Assembly: GCA_002869895.2 (NCBI GenBank)
Contig: NEWP02000029.1
Location: 72,816 to 106,154 of the forward strand
Source of the DNA: Nitrospira sp. CG24E
Lineage (GTDB): Bacteria; Nitrospirota; Nitrospiria; Nitrospirales; Nitrospiraceae
Reading direction: 5' to 3'
DNA length: 33,339 nucleotides
In this document: positions 17,862 through 24,945 of the stretch, in pieces
How the letters are laid out: each line of letters opens with the position of its first letter
Position numbering within the stretch: position 1 is the first letter of the stretch
Made by a program: the position numbers and the translations under genes
The notes under the pieces: model-generated
Told to the model about the DNA's origin: nothing
Databases searched by the model: none
Seen by the model: only the letters and a program-made list of their open reading frames with translations

Positions 17862-19226
17862 TCAGGCGCGCAGGATTTGCTCTCTCAAGCTGTCCAAGGT
17901 GGCACTCAATGCACTGTCGCTGTCTTTCGCTTTCGTGACCTGCTTGCAGGCATGAATGATGGTCGTGTGGTCCTTGCCGCCGAACTGACGTCCGATTTCG
18001 GGATAAGACGAATCCGTGAGCTCCCGACAGAGATACATGGCGATCTGTCTCGGATGCACCAGCATCTTGCTTCGACGGCGAGATTTCAGATCGGCGATCT
18101 TCACGTGGAACCGCGCACCCACCGTTTCTTGAATATCGTCCATCGACACGATCTTTTTCTTGCTGCCGATCAAATCCCGGAGCACGTTCTTCGCCATCTC
18201 CAGCGTGATAGTTTGGCCTGTGAGCGAAGCATAGGCGCCAAGACGCACCAGCGACCCCTCAAGCTCGCGGATATTGCTTTTCATCGTCGTCGCAAGAAAC
18301 TGGATGACGTCTTCCGGCAGCGTGACGCCTTCGTCCTCGGACTTTTTCCGCAAGATGGCGATTCGTGTTTCAACGTCCGGCGGCTGGAGATCGGCAATCA
18401 AGCCCCATTCGAACCGCGATCTCAACCGCTCCTCAATGTCGGGCATGTCTTTCGGAAAACGATCGCTCGACAGAACAAGCTGTTTATGCGCTTCATAGAG
18501 CGCGTTGAATGTGTGAAAGAATTCCTCCTGCGTCCGCTCTTTACCCGCCAAAAATTGAATGTCGTCGATCATCAGCATATCGATATGACGATACCGCTTC
18601 CGCAGATCCATCATCTTGTCGTATCGAATGGAGTTGATGACCTCATTGGTAAACTGCTCCGTCGTCAAATATGCAATCCGGAGATCGGTCCGTTCAGCCA
18701 CATAATTCCCGATGGCATTCAAGAGATGTGTTTTTCCGAGTCCGGTCTCACCATAAATAAATAGCGGGTTATAGGCTTTTGCCGGCTGTTCAGCGACCGC
18801 CATGCAGGCGGCGTGGGCAAATTGATTTCCTGCGCCGACGACAAAATTCTTGAACGAATACTTTGGGTTCAGTAGTATGCCTCGCTTCGGCTTGACCCCT
18901 GTACTTTGGCGACTGGTTGTCGCAGTGCCCCCGCTATTTTCAGACTGCCTTGCCTGCTTCTGAGAAATAACGAACATGATAGTGGTCTCTTCTCCGCCTC
19001 GAGTAGCAGAAACAGCCTCTGCCAGAAGCGAACCGTAATGTTGGCTTAACCAGTCGCCAAAAAATTTATTTGGCACGCCAAGTTGAGCTGTAGACCCCTC
19101 GATCCTTTCAAGATGAATAGGCGTAAACCAGGTATCATAGACTTGCTTTGGAACTTTCCCTTGGATATAGGCCAAGGCGCTCTGCCATTCGCTTGGGATA
19201 GTCATAATTCCTACATTACTCTTCAT
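17862..19226 (-). CDS. dnaA: Chromosomal replication initiator protein DnaA
   Basis: A 454-residue DnaA, the AAA+ initiator that binds DnaA boxes and opens oriC. Domain I starts at SEWQSALAYIQGKVPKQVYDTWF. A short linker follows, then the AAA+ domain with Walker A GETGLGKTH (about residue 160) and Walker B MLMIDDIQFL. The C-terminal DNA-binding domain carries the signature GGKDHTTIIHACK. The ATG at 19226 gives a normal N-terminus; a second ATG at 19205, preceded by AGGA at short spacing, would remove seven residues. The gene is the first of the replication cluster and is directly preceded by a DnaA-box-containing region, so autoregulation by DnaA is likely. Confidence 0.98.
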   Translation of the reverse strand: MKSNVGIMTIPSEWQSALAYIQGKVPKQVYDTWFTPIHLERIEGSTAQLGVPNKFFGDWLSQHYGSLLAEAVSATRGGEETTIMFVISQKQARQSENSGGTATTSRQSTGVKPKRGILLNPKYSFKNFVVGAGNQFAHAACMAVAEQPAKAYNPLFIYGETGLGKTHLLNAIGNYVAERTDLRIAYLTTEQFTNEVINSIRYDKMMDLRKRYRHIDMLMIDDIQFLAGKERTQEEFFHTFNALYEAHKQLVLSSDRFPKDMPDIEERLRSRFEWGLIADLQPPDVETRIAILRKKSEDEGVTLPEDVIQFLATTMKSNIRELEGSLVRLGAYASLTGQTITLEMAKNVLRDLIGSKKKIVSMDDIQETVGARFHVKIADLKSRRRSKMLVHPRQIAMYLCRELTDSSYPEIGRQFGGKDHTTIIHACKQVTKAKDSDSALSATLDSLREQILRA

Positions 19227-19234
19227 ACACAGAC

Positions 19235-19254
19235 TTATTCACACCTGTTGATAA
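19235..19254. promoter_or_regulatory. Opposed DnaA box pair at the dnaA 5' end
   Basis: TTATTCACA (19235-19243) on the plus strand and TTATCAACA (19246-19254) on the minus strand face each other two bases apart, 9 bases upstream of the dnaA ATG. Binding here would cover the dnaA transcript start region and could serve autoregulation as well as initiation. Confidence 0.7.
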
Positions 19255-19444
19255 CCTGGTTTTTACTGAGGCCTTTCGCCTTCATCCTCGACTATTTTCA
19301 GATCTTTCATCGGTCATGGGACTATCCCTTACCTCAATCACCACAGATTATGGACTCTGCATGCAGTGGTTGCCCAGAGTCAACCCCCAATCTTCTCCAC
19401 AAAGACAGCGTAATAAGAAGCTATGATATTCAACGATTTACTTT

Positions 19445-19490
19445 CTATACACACTATCCACTCAACCTACTCCTACTCTTACTCCTACGA
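19445..19490 (-). other. Candidate DnaA-trio unwinding element
   Basis: On the minus strand, reading toward two degenerate DnaA boxes (19445-19462), the block 19467-19487 is TAG GAG TAA GAG TAG GAG TAG: seven consecutive triplets with A in the middle. DnaA-trios have consensus 5'-TAG/TAA on the strand whose 3' side meets the box, which is the arrangement here. The alternate GAG triplets depart from consensus. Confidence 0.4.
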
Positions 19491-19540
19491 CGATCTTTCT
19501 TTATTGCACAATTAACTAAGAGAAGAACTCTCTGATAAAT

Positions 19541-19783
19541 TTAGAGGACAATGATGCGATCCGCTTCGAAAATTTTTTCAACAAGGTCGTCATAGGTCAA
19601 TACCTGACGGGAATCGTCAATCGCCTCTTCTCCGCTAATTTGAACAACTCCCTTTATAGAAGAGAAGGTGATTGAAGCTGAATCTTCCATCCGGACGACA
19701 TCCATATCCCTATCGCTCACTCTAAAGAGAGAGGGAGAAATATGGTTTGTCGGTTGTCGAAGAATGTAGAGAGTCGCGCTCAT
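19541..19783 (-). CDS. DsrH/TusB-like sulfur relay protein
   Basis: An 80-residue protein whose start TLYILRQPTNHISPSLF resembles DsrH/TusB, the smallest subunit of the DsrEFH (TusBCD) sulfur-transfer complex. The C-terminal TYDDLVEKIFEADRIIVL fits the same fold. The frame is open to a TTG at 19825 that would overlap the upstream gene; the ATG at 19783 gives the natural DsrH N-terminus. No ribosome site is visible, and runs of six and seven T bases precede the ATG in the coding sense. It is the third of three DsrE-type genes in a row. The assignment rests on pattern and context. Confidence 0.6.
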   Translation of the reverse strand: MSATLYILRQPTNHISPSLFRVSDRDMDVVRMEDSASITFSSIKGVVQISGEEAIDDSRQVLTYDDLVEKIFEADRIIVL

Positions 19784-19802
19784 AAAAAAACTGATCGATA
19801 TC

Positions 19803-20144
19803 TTAAAAAACGAGACTTCTATCAACTGACCTGATTAACCGGCGTATTTCATCTGCTGGAAGAATGTTCACGGAGAAATCGTCAGACAATGTATCTATCC
19901 TCGTTCCCGGCTCGACGACAAAAGGAATGGCTAAGTGTTGAAAGGAAGGAAGATATTTTTCAAGAATATCAACATCGACTATCTCTTCTGTATTCTCCAT
20001 CAAGAGGGAAGGAGCATGGTCTAAGAGGACGACGGTTGTTTCATGATCTCCAGCGCAAAGACCCAGTGCGATTCGAAGCGCTTCAACAGGGCGACCTGTG
20101 ACAGTCGGATCGCCGGAAATCACCACTGCGATGCGTTTAGACAT
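19803..20144 (-). CDS. DsrE/DsrF-like protein
   Basis: A 113-residue protein beginning SKRIAVVISGDPTVTGRPVEALRIALGL, with the open alpha/beta fold start typical of the DsrE/DsrF/TusC family. A DHETTVVLLDHAPSLL segment follows. No cysteine is present in the usual active position, as is common for the TusC-type subunit. The frame extends two residues further to a TTG at 20150; the ATG at 20144 is used. It lies between the TusD-like and TusB-like genes with gaps of about 30 and 19 bases, consistent with one operon. Confidence 0.65.
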   Translation of the reverse strand: MSKRIAVVISGDPTVTGRPVEALRIALGLCAGDHETTVVLLDHAPSLLMENTEEIVDVDILEKYLPSFQHLAIPFVVEPGTRIDTLSDDFSVNILPADEIRRLIRSVDRSLVF

Positions 20145-20174
20145 AGACAATCAGCCGCAGTGACAATAATTCGG

Positions 20175-20495
20175 TCATGTAAAAGCGAGAAAGCGGTCGC
20201 AGCCATCGATAATCCCAGACAGTACGACAAGCCCAGATAAGGAGGCTCTCGAATCGATCGAAACAGTCGGAACACCGTGCTGCTGACAGCCGTAGGCACA
20301 GACAGACATCTTCGCTCCCGTATTCATTAAACCAAGGTAGCGAGGATCTGTAGCTACCTTCACTCCCTCATCGATCAGATAGATATAAACTTCAACACCT
20401 TGTCGTAAAGCTGCCAGTGCCAACTGGACGACCGTCTCAACACTCGGGTGCGAAGGGGATGTGGATAACAATAGACCCAACCTACGGTCCGCCAT
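20175..20495 (-). CDS. DsrE/TusD-like sulfur relay protein
   Basis: A 106-residue DsrE-family protein. The N-terminal strand RRLGLLLSTSPSHPSVETVVQLALAALRQGVEVYIYLIDEGV is typical of the family, and the two cysteines in VCAYGCQQHG sit where TusD/DsrE carries its persulfide-forming cysteine. Such proteins pass sulfane sulfur along a relay, for tRNA 2-thiouridine or for sulfur oxidation. It is the first of three similar small genes. A possible promoter lies at 20553-20581. No clear ribosome site precedes the ATG. Which relay it serves is not decided by the window. Confidence 0.75.
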   Translation of the reverse strand: MADRRLGLLLSTSPSHPSVETVVQLALAALRQGVEVYIYLIDEGVKVATDPRYLGLMNTGAKMSVCAYGCQQHGVPTVSIDSRASLSGLVVLSGIIDGCDRFLAFT

Positions 20496-20552
20496 AGTTA
20501 CGAATAGAACAACTCAATACAATCAATTACTTATGAAATATATCGTGGGCGA

Positions 20553-20581
20553 GACTACGAGGTTTTGTATCTAAAGTCAAT
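20553..20581 (-). promoter_or_regulatory. Putative promoter of the DsrE-like operon
   Basis: Minus strand TTGACT (20576-20581), a 17-base spacer and TAGTCT (20553-20558) lie between hisS and the TusD-like gene, about 50 bases before its ATG. The -10 is weak, so readthrough from hisS remains possible. Confidence 0.3.
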
Positions 20582-20597
20582 ACCAAAAATGAGTTGC

Positions 20598-21863
20598 TTA
20601 TGTGGAGAAAGTACGAGCTCTTAGAAGGGACCCGAGTCCTGAGAGGGGGAGAACTTCTTGCGCCTTGGATTCGAGATTGCGGAGGATGACAGTGCCACGA
20701 GCGACTTCGTCATCGCCCAGGAGAATGGCATAGCGGCATTTGGATCGGTCAGCTTGGCGAAGATGAGATTTGAGAGAAGTGGAACGGTAGTCACATTGGG
20801 CAGAAAGTCCAGCTCTTCGGAGTTCATCGAGCAAGACCAAACCACACTTCACTCCTGCTTCTCCAAAAGCCGCGACGTAATAGAGACATTCATCTCGTAG
20901 AGAAATGGATGTCTTCTGGAGCATCAAGGATACACGCTCAAGCCCTACCGCGAATCCTACGGCAGGAACAGAGGGTCCCCCGAGAGTTTCCACCAGGCCA
21001 TCGTAGCGACCACCGGCACCCACTGCGTTCTGAGCTCCTAAATGAGAGGAGGTAATCTCAAAACTGGTCAAACAATAGTAATCGAGTCCTCGAACTAACC
21101 GAGGATTCAGTTGATAGGGGACACCAAGAGCCAGTAGACCGGAGAGGACCTGGTCAAAATGCGCACGGGCTTCAGGAGAAAGGTGGTCCATCAGCCTGGG
21201 TGCCGACTCAGTCGCAGCGCGACATTCAGGCACCTTGCAATCCAACACCCGCAAAGGATTTGTGTCCATACGGCGTCGGCAGTTTTCACAGAAACTGGAT
21301 TCTTGCTGTGAGAGGAACGAGCGCAAGAGAGGCTTGTACGTCACGCGATCACCGGAGCTTCCCAGACTATTGATCTCAAGTGTCAGGTCTGGCAGAGCCA
21401 GGTCCGACAGCAGGCGCCACAGCAGCGCAATAACCTCGATGTCCGCACGGGGGTCCGACGTGCCAAAGGATTCGACACCGAATTGATGAAACTGCCGGAG
21501 GCGTCCTGCTTGGGGCCGCTCGTGGCGGAACATGGGGCCGATGTAGAAATACTTCTGTGGGAGAGGATCAGCCGCCCGATTGTGCTCGATGAAGGCGCGA
21601 ACTGTACCAGCCGTGCCCTCCGGACGCAACGTGAGCGATGTCCCATCCCGATCAGGAAAGGTGTACATCTCCTTTTCGACGATGTCCGTCGCAGAGCCGA
21701 TACTCCTGGCAAAGAGCGCAGTCAGTTCGAATAGGGGAATGCGGATTTCCTGATATCCGTAACAGAGCGCCCAGCGCCTCGCCGTATCTTCAATGAGACG
21801 CCACCGAGGCGTTTCTTCGGGAAGGATATCCTTGACGCCCTTGATGGCTTTGATCGAATCCAT
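20598..21863 (-). CDS. hisS: Histidyl-tRNA synthetase
   Basis: A 421-residue class II synthetase that charges tRNA-His. Seen motifs: GVKDILPEETPRWR at the N-terminus, motif 2 with FYIGPMFRHERPQAGRLRQFHQ, the histidine-specific LVRGLDYY block, and motif 3 GFAVGLERV. A zinc-like cysteine set (FCENCRRRMD, then CKVPEC) lies in the insertion, as in many bacterial enzymes. The frame is open to 22016, but a near-consensus promoter at 21891-21919 places transcription start near 21884, so the ATG at 21863 is the start and length is normal. The ribosome site is weak. It precedes the DsrE-like genes on the same strand. Confidence 0.96.
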   Translation of the reverse strand: MDSIKAIKGVKDILPEETPRWRLIEDTARRWALCYGYQEIRIPLFELTALFARSIGSATDIVEKEMYTFPDRDGTSLTLRPEGTAGTVRAFIEHNRAADPLPQKYFYIGPMFRHERPQAGRLRQFHQFGVESFGTSDPRADIEVIALLWRLLSDLALPDLTLEINSLGSSGDRVTYKPLLRSFLSQQESSFCENCRRRMDTNPLRVLDCKVPECRAATESAPRLMDHLSPEARAHFDQVLSGLLALGVPYQLNPRLVRGLDYYCLTSFEITSSHLGAQNAVGAGGRYDGLVETLGGPSVPAVGFAVGLERVSLMLQKTSISLRDECLYYVAAFGEAGVKCGLVLLDELRRAGLSAQCDYRSTSLKSHLRQADRSKCRYAILLGDDEVARGTVILRNLESKAQEVLPLSGLGSLLRARTFST

Positions 21864-21890
21864 ACTGAGAGGCCGTTGCGAAAAATCGGG

Positions 21891-21919
21891 ACTATAGCCG
21901 CGGGCTACAGGCATGTCAA
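21891..21919 (-). promoter_or_regulatory. hisS promoter
   Basis: Minus strand TTGACA (21914-21919), exactly 17 bases and TATAGT (21891-21896). Expected transcription start is about 21884, giving a 21-base leader. This excludes longer upstream starts for hisS. Confidence 0.78.
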
Positions 21920-21930
21920 CGCGGACCTGG

Positions 21931-22166
21931 CAGGACGCTGAAAAGGTCTCCGTTCTCACCCGCCCAACCCCGGCGTGCCGAGACGCGCCTTTTCCCATGC
22001 ATCGTTCTCGCATCATTCAGATCCTCAACGGGGACCCGGCCGCCTCACTAACTCAGCGGCGCGCACAAACTTCGTGCTCCTTATTCGTCGCACCGTGCGC
22101 CCCAGAGGGTACGCCTGCAGTCTTCACTCGCTGCGGCCTTGCTGGGCGGTCTTTTTGAGCGTCCTG
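21931..22166. repeat. Dispersed palindromic repeat, copy 2 (enlarged)
   Basis: A 236-base element with ends CAGGACGCTGAAAAGG and, read from the right on the other strand, CAGGACGCTCAAAAAG. The right part (CACTCGCTGCGGCCTTGCTG, GAGGGTACGC) and the CGTTCTCGCATC word match copy 1. It contains about 110 extra bases in the interior, so it is an expanded or composite copy. It lies between the divergent hisS and thyX promoters, and the 21864-22310 gap holds nothing else but those promoters. Confidence 0.8.
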
Positions 22167-22244
22167 CTTGATTAGTTTACGAGAACACCTGTTCGGCGAT
22201 TCTAAGGTTCATGAACGACGCAGGGCGAGAGTCGCCGTGCCTTC

Positions 22245-22273
22245 TTGCGCCAATCGGTGCGCGGGGGTATAGT
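22245..22273 (+). promoter_or_regulatory. Putative promoter of the ThyX-like gene
   Basis: TTGCGC (22245-22250), a 17-base spacer and TATAGT (22268-22273) give a start near 22280 and a 31-base leader that ends with an AAGGA ribosome site before the ATG at 22311. Confidence 0.6.
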
Positions 22274-22310
22274 TCGCGGCCTATCTCTATCTGTCACTGA
22301 AGGAAGCGTC

Positions 22311-23798
22311 ATGAGTGTAGATCAACCGAACCGCCGCGTCATCGCGCTCGCACCGATGCCGCCCGAGAAGTCCGCCTATGCCCTGGCCCGCTATAGCAGA
22401 TCGCCCGACTCTATCGAGAGCAGCCTCCGCTGGGGACATGGCCATTCTTCTGAAAAGTTCTGGGATCAGTTCTATTTCGACTACGGCCATGCCTCGATTG
22501 CCGATTTGGGCCATGTCATCATCTGCTTCGAGGACATCTCCGAGCTCGCCGCGATTCGGCTTGAGGACGAGCCTCTGTGGGATGGCCAGGCAAAATCCAG
22601 CCGGTATCAAAACTTTGCGTCCGGCGGGTGGTTCGTGCCCGATTCCATTCGGGGGTCGGAAACAGAAGGCACCTATTTCGGCATTCTCCGCAGCCTTGCC
22701 GAGATCTATAGGCTCCTACACGAACCCTTAACCCAATTTATTTCGGAACGTGAACCGCGACCCGAGTCGATGAAACCGGCCGATTACCAACGAACGATTG
22801 CCGCACGCGCATTCGATGTGACGCGGTATCTCTTGCCCCTCGCAGCCAAGACCAACGTCGGGCAGGTGGTCAGTATCAGGACGCTGGAGAAACAGATCAC
22901 GAGACTCTTGTCATCCCAGCTGCCGGAGCTTCGTGCAATCGGAGATGAACTGAAGGATGCCTGCCAGCGGTCGCCCGTCAACCTCTGGGGTGAACTCTGC
23001 GGTCAACCGGTCGGAGCGCATGAACCCCTCGCCCCGACGTTAGCCCGCCATGCGAAGCCGAACGACTATCAGGCCTCGGTCTATCAGGCCCTCGCCACAT
23101 ACGCGAAGGACGCGCTTCGGGGAACCGGATTAGATCAACCGACAGCCTGGGGCGAGCCGGAGCCGGTAACGCTCATCGAATCTCATGATCCATTGGACGA
23201 GATCGTGACCACTTTGCTGTACCGCGTCTCGCACGCGCCCTATCGGAGCCTCCTTGCGGTCGTCCGCACCTGGACAGAGAAGCAAAAACAGGAGGCTGTC
23301 GACGTGGCGACGAGCGCACGGGGACCCTACGACGAACTCATCAAAGAATTCCGCAGCGGCTATGCTTTCACATTCGATGTGCTGATGGACATCGGAGGCT
23401 GGCGCGACATGCATCGGCACCGGCGTTGCCAGCAGATTCAACAGAACTTTACGACGCTGCACGGCTATGAAGTGCCGCCGCCGCTCGTACAGGCTGGATT
23501 GGATCATGAGTATCGGCAGGCGATGGACGCGGTCCGATCGGATATCGAGCAGCTCAAGAAAACGAGCGCGGAGGGATCGCTCTACGCGACGCCGTTTGGA
23601 TTCAAAGTCCGATGCCTCTTCAAGATGGACTACGCGGAAGCCGAGTACATCGCCAGACTCCGTTCCGGCGTGAAGGGCCACTGGTCGTATCGGACCGTGG
23701 CCTGGCTGATGAAAGAAAAAATTGCTGCGCGCTATCCTTCACTCGGGGATCGCATCCAGGCGACCTCGCCGGACATTGAGGATACCCTCACAAGATAG
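22311..23798 (+). CDS. Two-domain ThyX-like (FAD-dependent thymidylate synthase family) protein
   Basis: A 495-residue protein composed of two ThyX-like halves. ThyX makes dTMP from dUMP with FAD, methylene-tetrahydrofolate and NADPH. Half one has FDYGHASIADLGHVIICFEDIS and ends its signature region in AKSSRY, but the RHR of the RHRxxSxxxxSGRY signature is absent (residues 81-100). Half two has RHR at residues 369-371 (RDMHRHRRCQQIQQNF) but lacks the following Ser and SGRY. Each half thus retains part of the signature. The ATG at 22311 follows AAGGA and a good promoter; the longer frame from 22245 overlaps the promoter and is rejected. It is followed by a TPR gene 17 bases later. It may be an active divergent synthase or a repurposed homologue. 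Confidence 0.78.
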   Translation: MSVDQPNRRVIALAPMPPEKSAYALARYSRSPDSIESSLRWGHGHSSEKFWDQFYFDYGHASIADLGHVIICFEDISELAAIRLEDEPLWDGQAKSSRYQNFASGGWFVPDSIRGSETEGTYFGILRSLAEIYRLLHEPLTQFISEREPRPESMKPADYQRTIAARAFDVTRYLLPLAAKTNVGQVVSIRTLEKQITRLLSSQLPELRAIGDELKDACQRSPVNLWGELCGQPVGAHEPLAPTLARHAKPNDYQASVYQALATYAKDALRGTGLDQPTAWGEPEPVTLIESHDPLDEIVTTLLYRVSHAPYRSLLAVVRTWTEKQKQEAVDVATSARGPYDELIKEFRSGYAFTFDVLMDIGGWRDMHRHRRCQQIQQNFTTLHGYEVPPPLVQAGLDHEYRQAMDAVRSDIEQLKKTSAEGSLYATPFGFKVRCLFKMDYAEAEYIARLRSGVKGHWSYRTVAWLMKEKIAARYPSLGDRIQATSPDIEDTLTR

Positions 23799-23815
23799 CC
23801 ACGATACCGATCCGA

Positions 23816-24853
23816 ATGACCGACTACCAAGCCCAGTGTGAAACCGCGCTGTTGGAAGGCCGATGGGATCAGGCGCAGCAGACAGCGCTGGCCTGGGCTT
23901 GCCATCCTGCCACCGGCATGGACCGGAACCCTCGACCCCATTTCGCCCTGAACGTGATTCAGTTGCTCCATGGGGAGTTCGCCGAAGCCTGGACGACTCA
24001 CCAGAGATGTCTCCAAGAATCCGAAGATATTGCCCTGGTCAAAGAATGGGTCGAAAGATTCGTCGCGCAACAGTCTCAGCAGGCCAACGCCCATCTCGTG
24101 ATGGGGTTATTCCTGGCGCAGTCGGGACAATCTGAACAGTCGATCGTGTCCTATAAGGAAGCGTCCAAGCTCGCACCGCAGTCCGCGTACCCCCATTATT
24201 TTCTCGCGCAGATTCACGAGCGGGCCAACCATCTCGAAATGGCGATCAAGGAATACCGTGAAGCGGTGCGACTGGATCCTTCCTATGCGCCGGCGCGGAC
24301 CAACTTGGGTGTGGCCTATCAAGAGCAGGGACGGTTGGAGATGGCGATTCCTCAATATCGCGAAGTCATCAAATTATGTCCCCATGATCCGATAGCCCAC
24401 GCAAACCTCGCCTGCTCGCTCGCCGAGCAGGGCAAATTTGAACCGGCTTTGCAGTCGTACAAAGAGGCTTTGCGCCTGAATCCCAATGACGCAGAGGTGC
24501 ATTTTTCGCTGGGAGGTCTCTACGAAACGAGAGGCCGTCTGGATCTGGCAGAGAAGGAGTACAACGCGGCGCTCATCGCCGATCCGAACTTCGGCCCGGC
24601 GCACTCAGCGATCGGCTGGCTGGCGTTGGGTAGACAACACCTGCAGGCCGCCTACGAAGCCTTCAACCGGGCTCTCAAGTCGAACGACCAAGATCCTCGG
24701 GCCTACCACGGCATCGCCGAATACTATTCTCAAAAGGGGAAACGAGAGAGCGCTCTGGATAATTTTACAAAAGCCCTCAAGTACTACAAAGATCCCGAGA
24801 AGAGAAACGCGATACTGAACCAGCTATTTCAAGAAGGACAAATGGCGGATTAG
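23816..24853 (+). CDS. Tetratricopeptide repeat protein
   Basis: A 345-residue soluble protein. After an N-terminal helical region of about 85 residues, some seven TPR units follow (about residues 88-325), with the consensus A at position 8 and A-P at position 20/32 visible, for example AHLVMGLFLAQSGQ and ARTNLGVAYQEQGRLEMA. TPR arrays bind protein partners and have no enzymatic role. It starts 17 bases after the ThyX-like stop, so the two genes are probably co-transcribed. The last residues run up to repeat copy 3. The partner is unknown; the neighbouring kinase-regulator pair is one candidate. Confidence 0.85.
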   Translation: MTDYQAQCETALLEGRWDQAQQTALAWACHPATGMDRNPRPHFALNVIQLLHGEFAEAWTTHQRCLQESEDIALVKEWVERFVAQQSQQANAHLVMGLFLAQSGQSEQSIVSYKEASKLAPQSAYPHYFLAQIHERANHLEMAIKEYREAVRLDPSYAPARTNLGVAYQEQGRLEMAIPQYREVIKLCPHDPIAHANLACSLAEQGKFEPALQSYKEALRLNPNDAEVHFSLGGLYETRGRLDLAEKEYNAALIADPNFGPAHSAIGWLALGRQHLQAAYEAFNRALKSNDQDPRAYHGIAEYYSQKGKRESALDNFTKALKYYKDPEKRNAILNQLFQEGQMAD

Positions 24854-24945
24854 CAGGATGCTCAAAAAGGCTGTCAGCTGCATTCTCCCCTCGAAAGCAT
24901 CCTCAACGTAGCCCAGAGGCTACGCATCCGGTGCTTCCGCTCGTC
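24854..24945. repeat. Dispersed palindromic repeat, copy 3 (right end missing)
   Basis: It starts CAGGATGCTCAAAAAGG exactly at the left-end consensus, includes CCTCAACGTAGCCCAGAGGCTACGC (read as two words CCTCAACGTA and GGCTACGC), and stops resembling the other copies near 24945. The right terminal inverted repeat is absent, and the sequence passes directly into the histidine kinase gene. It begins immediately after the TPR stop codon. Confidence 0.7.

Larger units (their letters stand above)
19227..19540. other. Probable replication origin (oriC)
   Basis: This 314-base gap without genes lies immediately upstream of dnaA. It holds a perfect TTATNCACA box (19235-19243), an opposed TTATCAACA (19246-19254, minus), TTCTCCACA (19393-19401, one mismatch), CTATACACA (19445-19453, one mismatch) and CTATCCACT (19454-19462, two mismatches). 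An AT-rich stretch of about 130 bases (19410-19540) with a trinucleotide-periodic block lies next to the last two. Position, boxes and AT-rich part together support oriC. Confidence 0.8.

Noticed and set aside
21864-22016. Longer hisS start at 22016 or 21914
   Set aside because: Both lie at or upstream of the TTGACA/TATAGT promoter, and the first extends into repeat copy 2.
22245-22310. Upstream start for the ThyX-like gene at 22245
   Set aside because: This stretch contains the promoter, while the ATG at 22311 has an AAGGA ribosome site.
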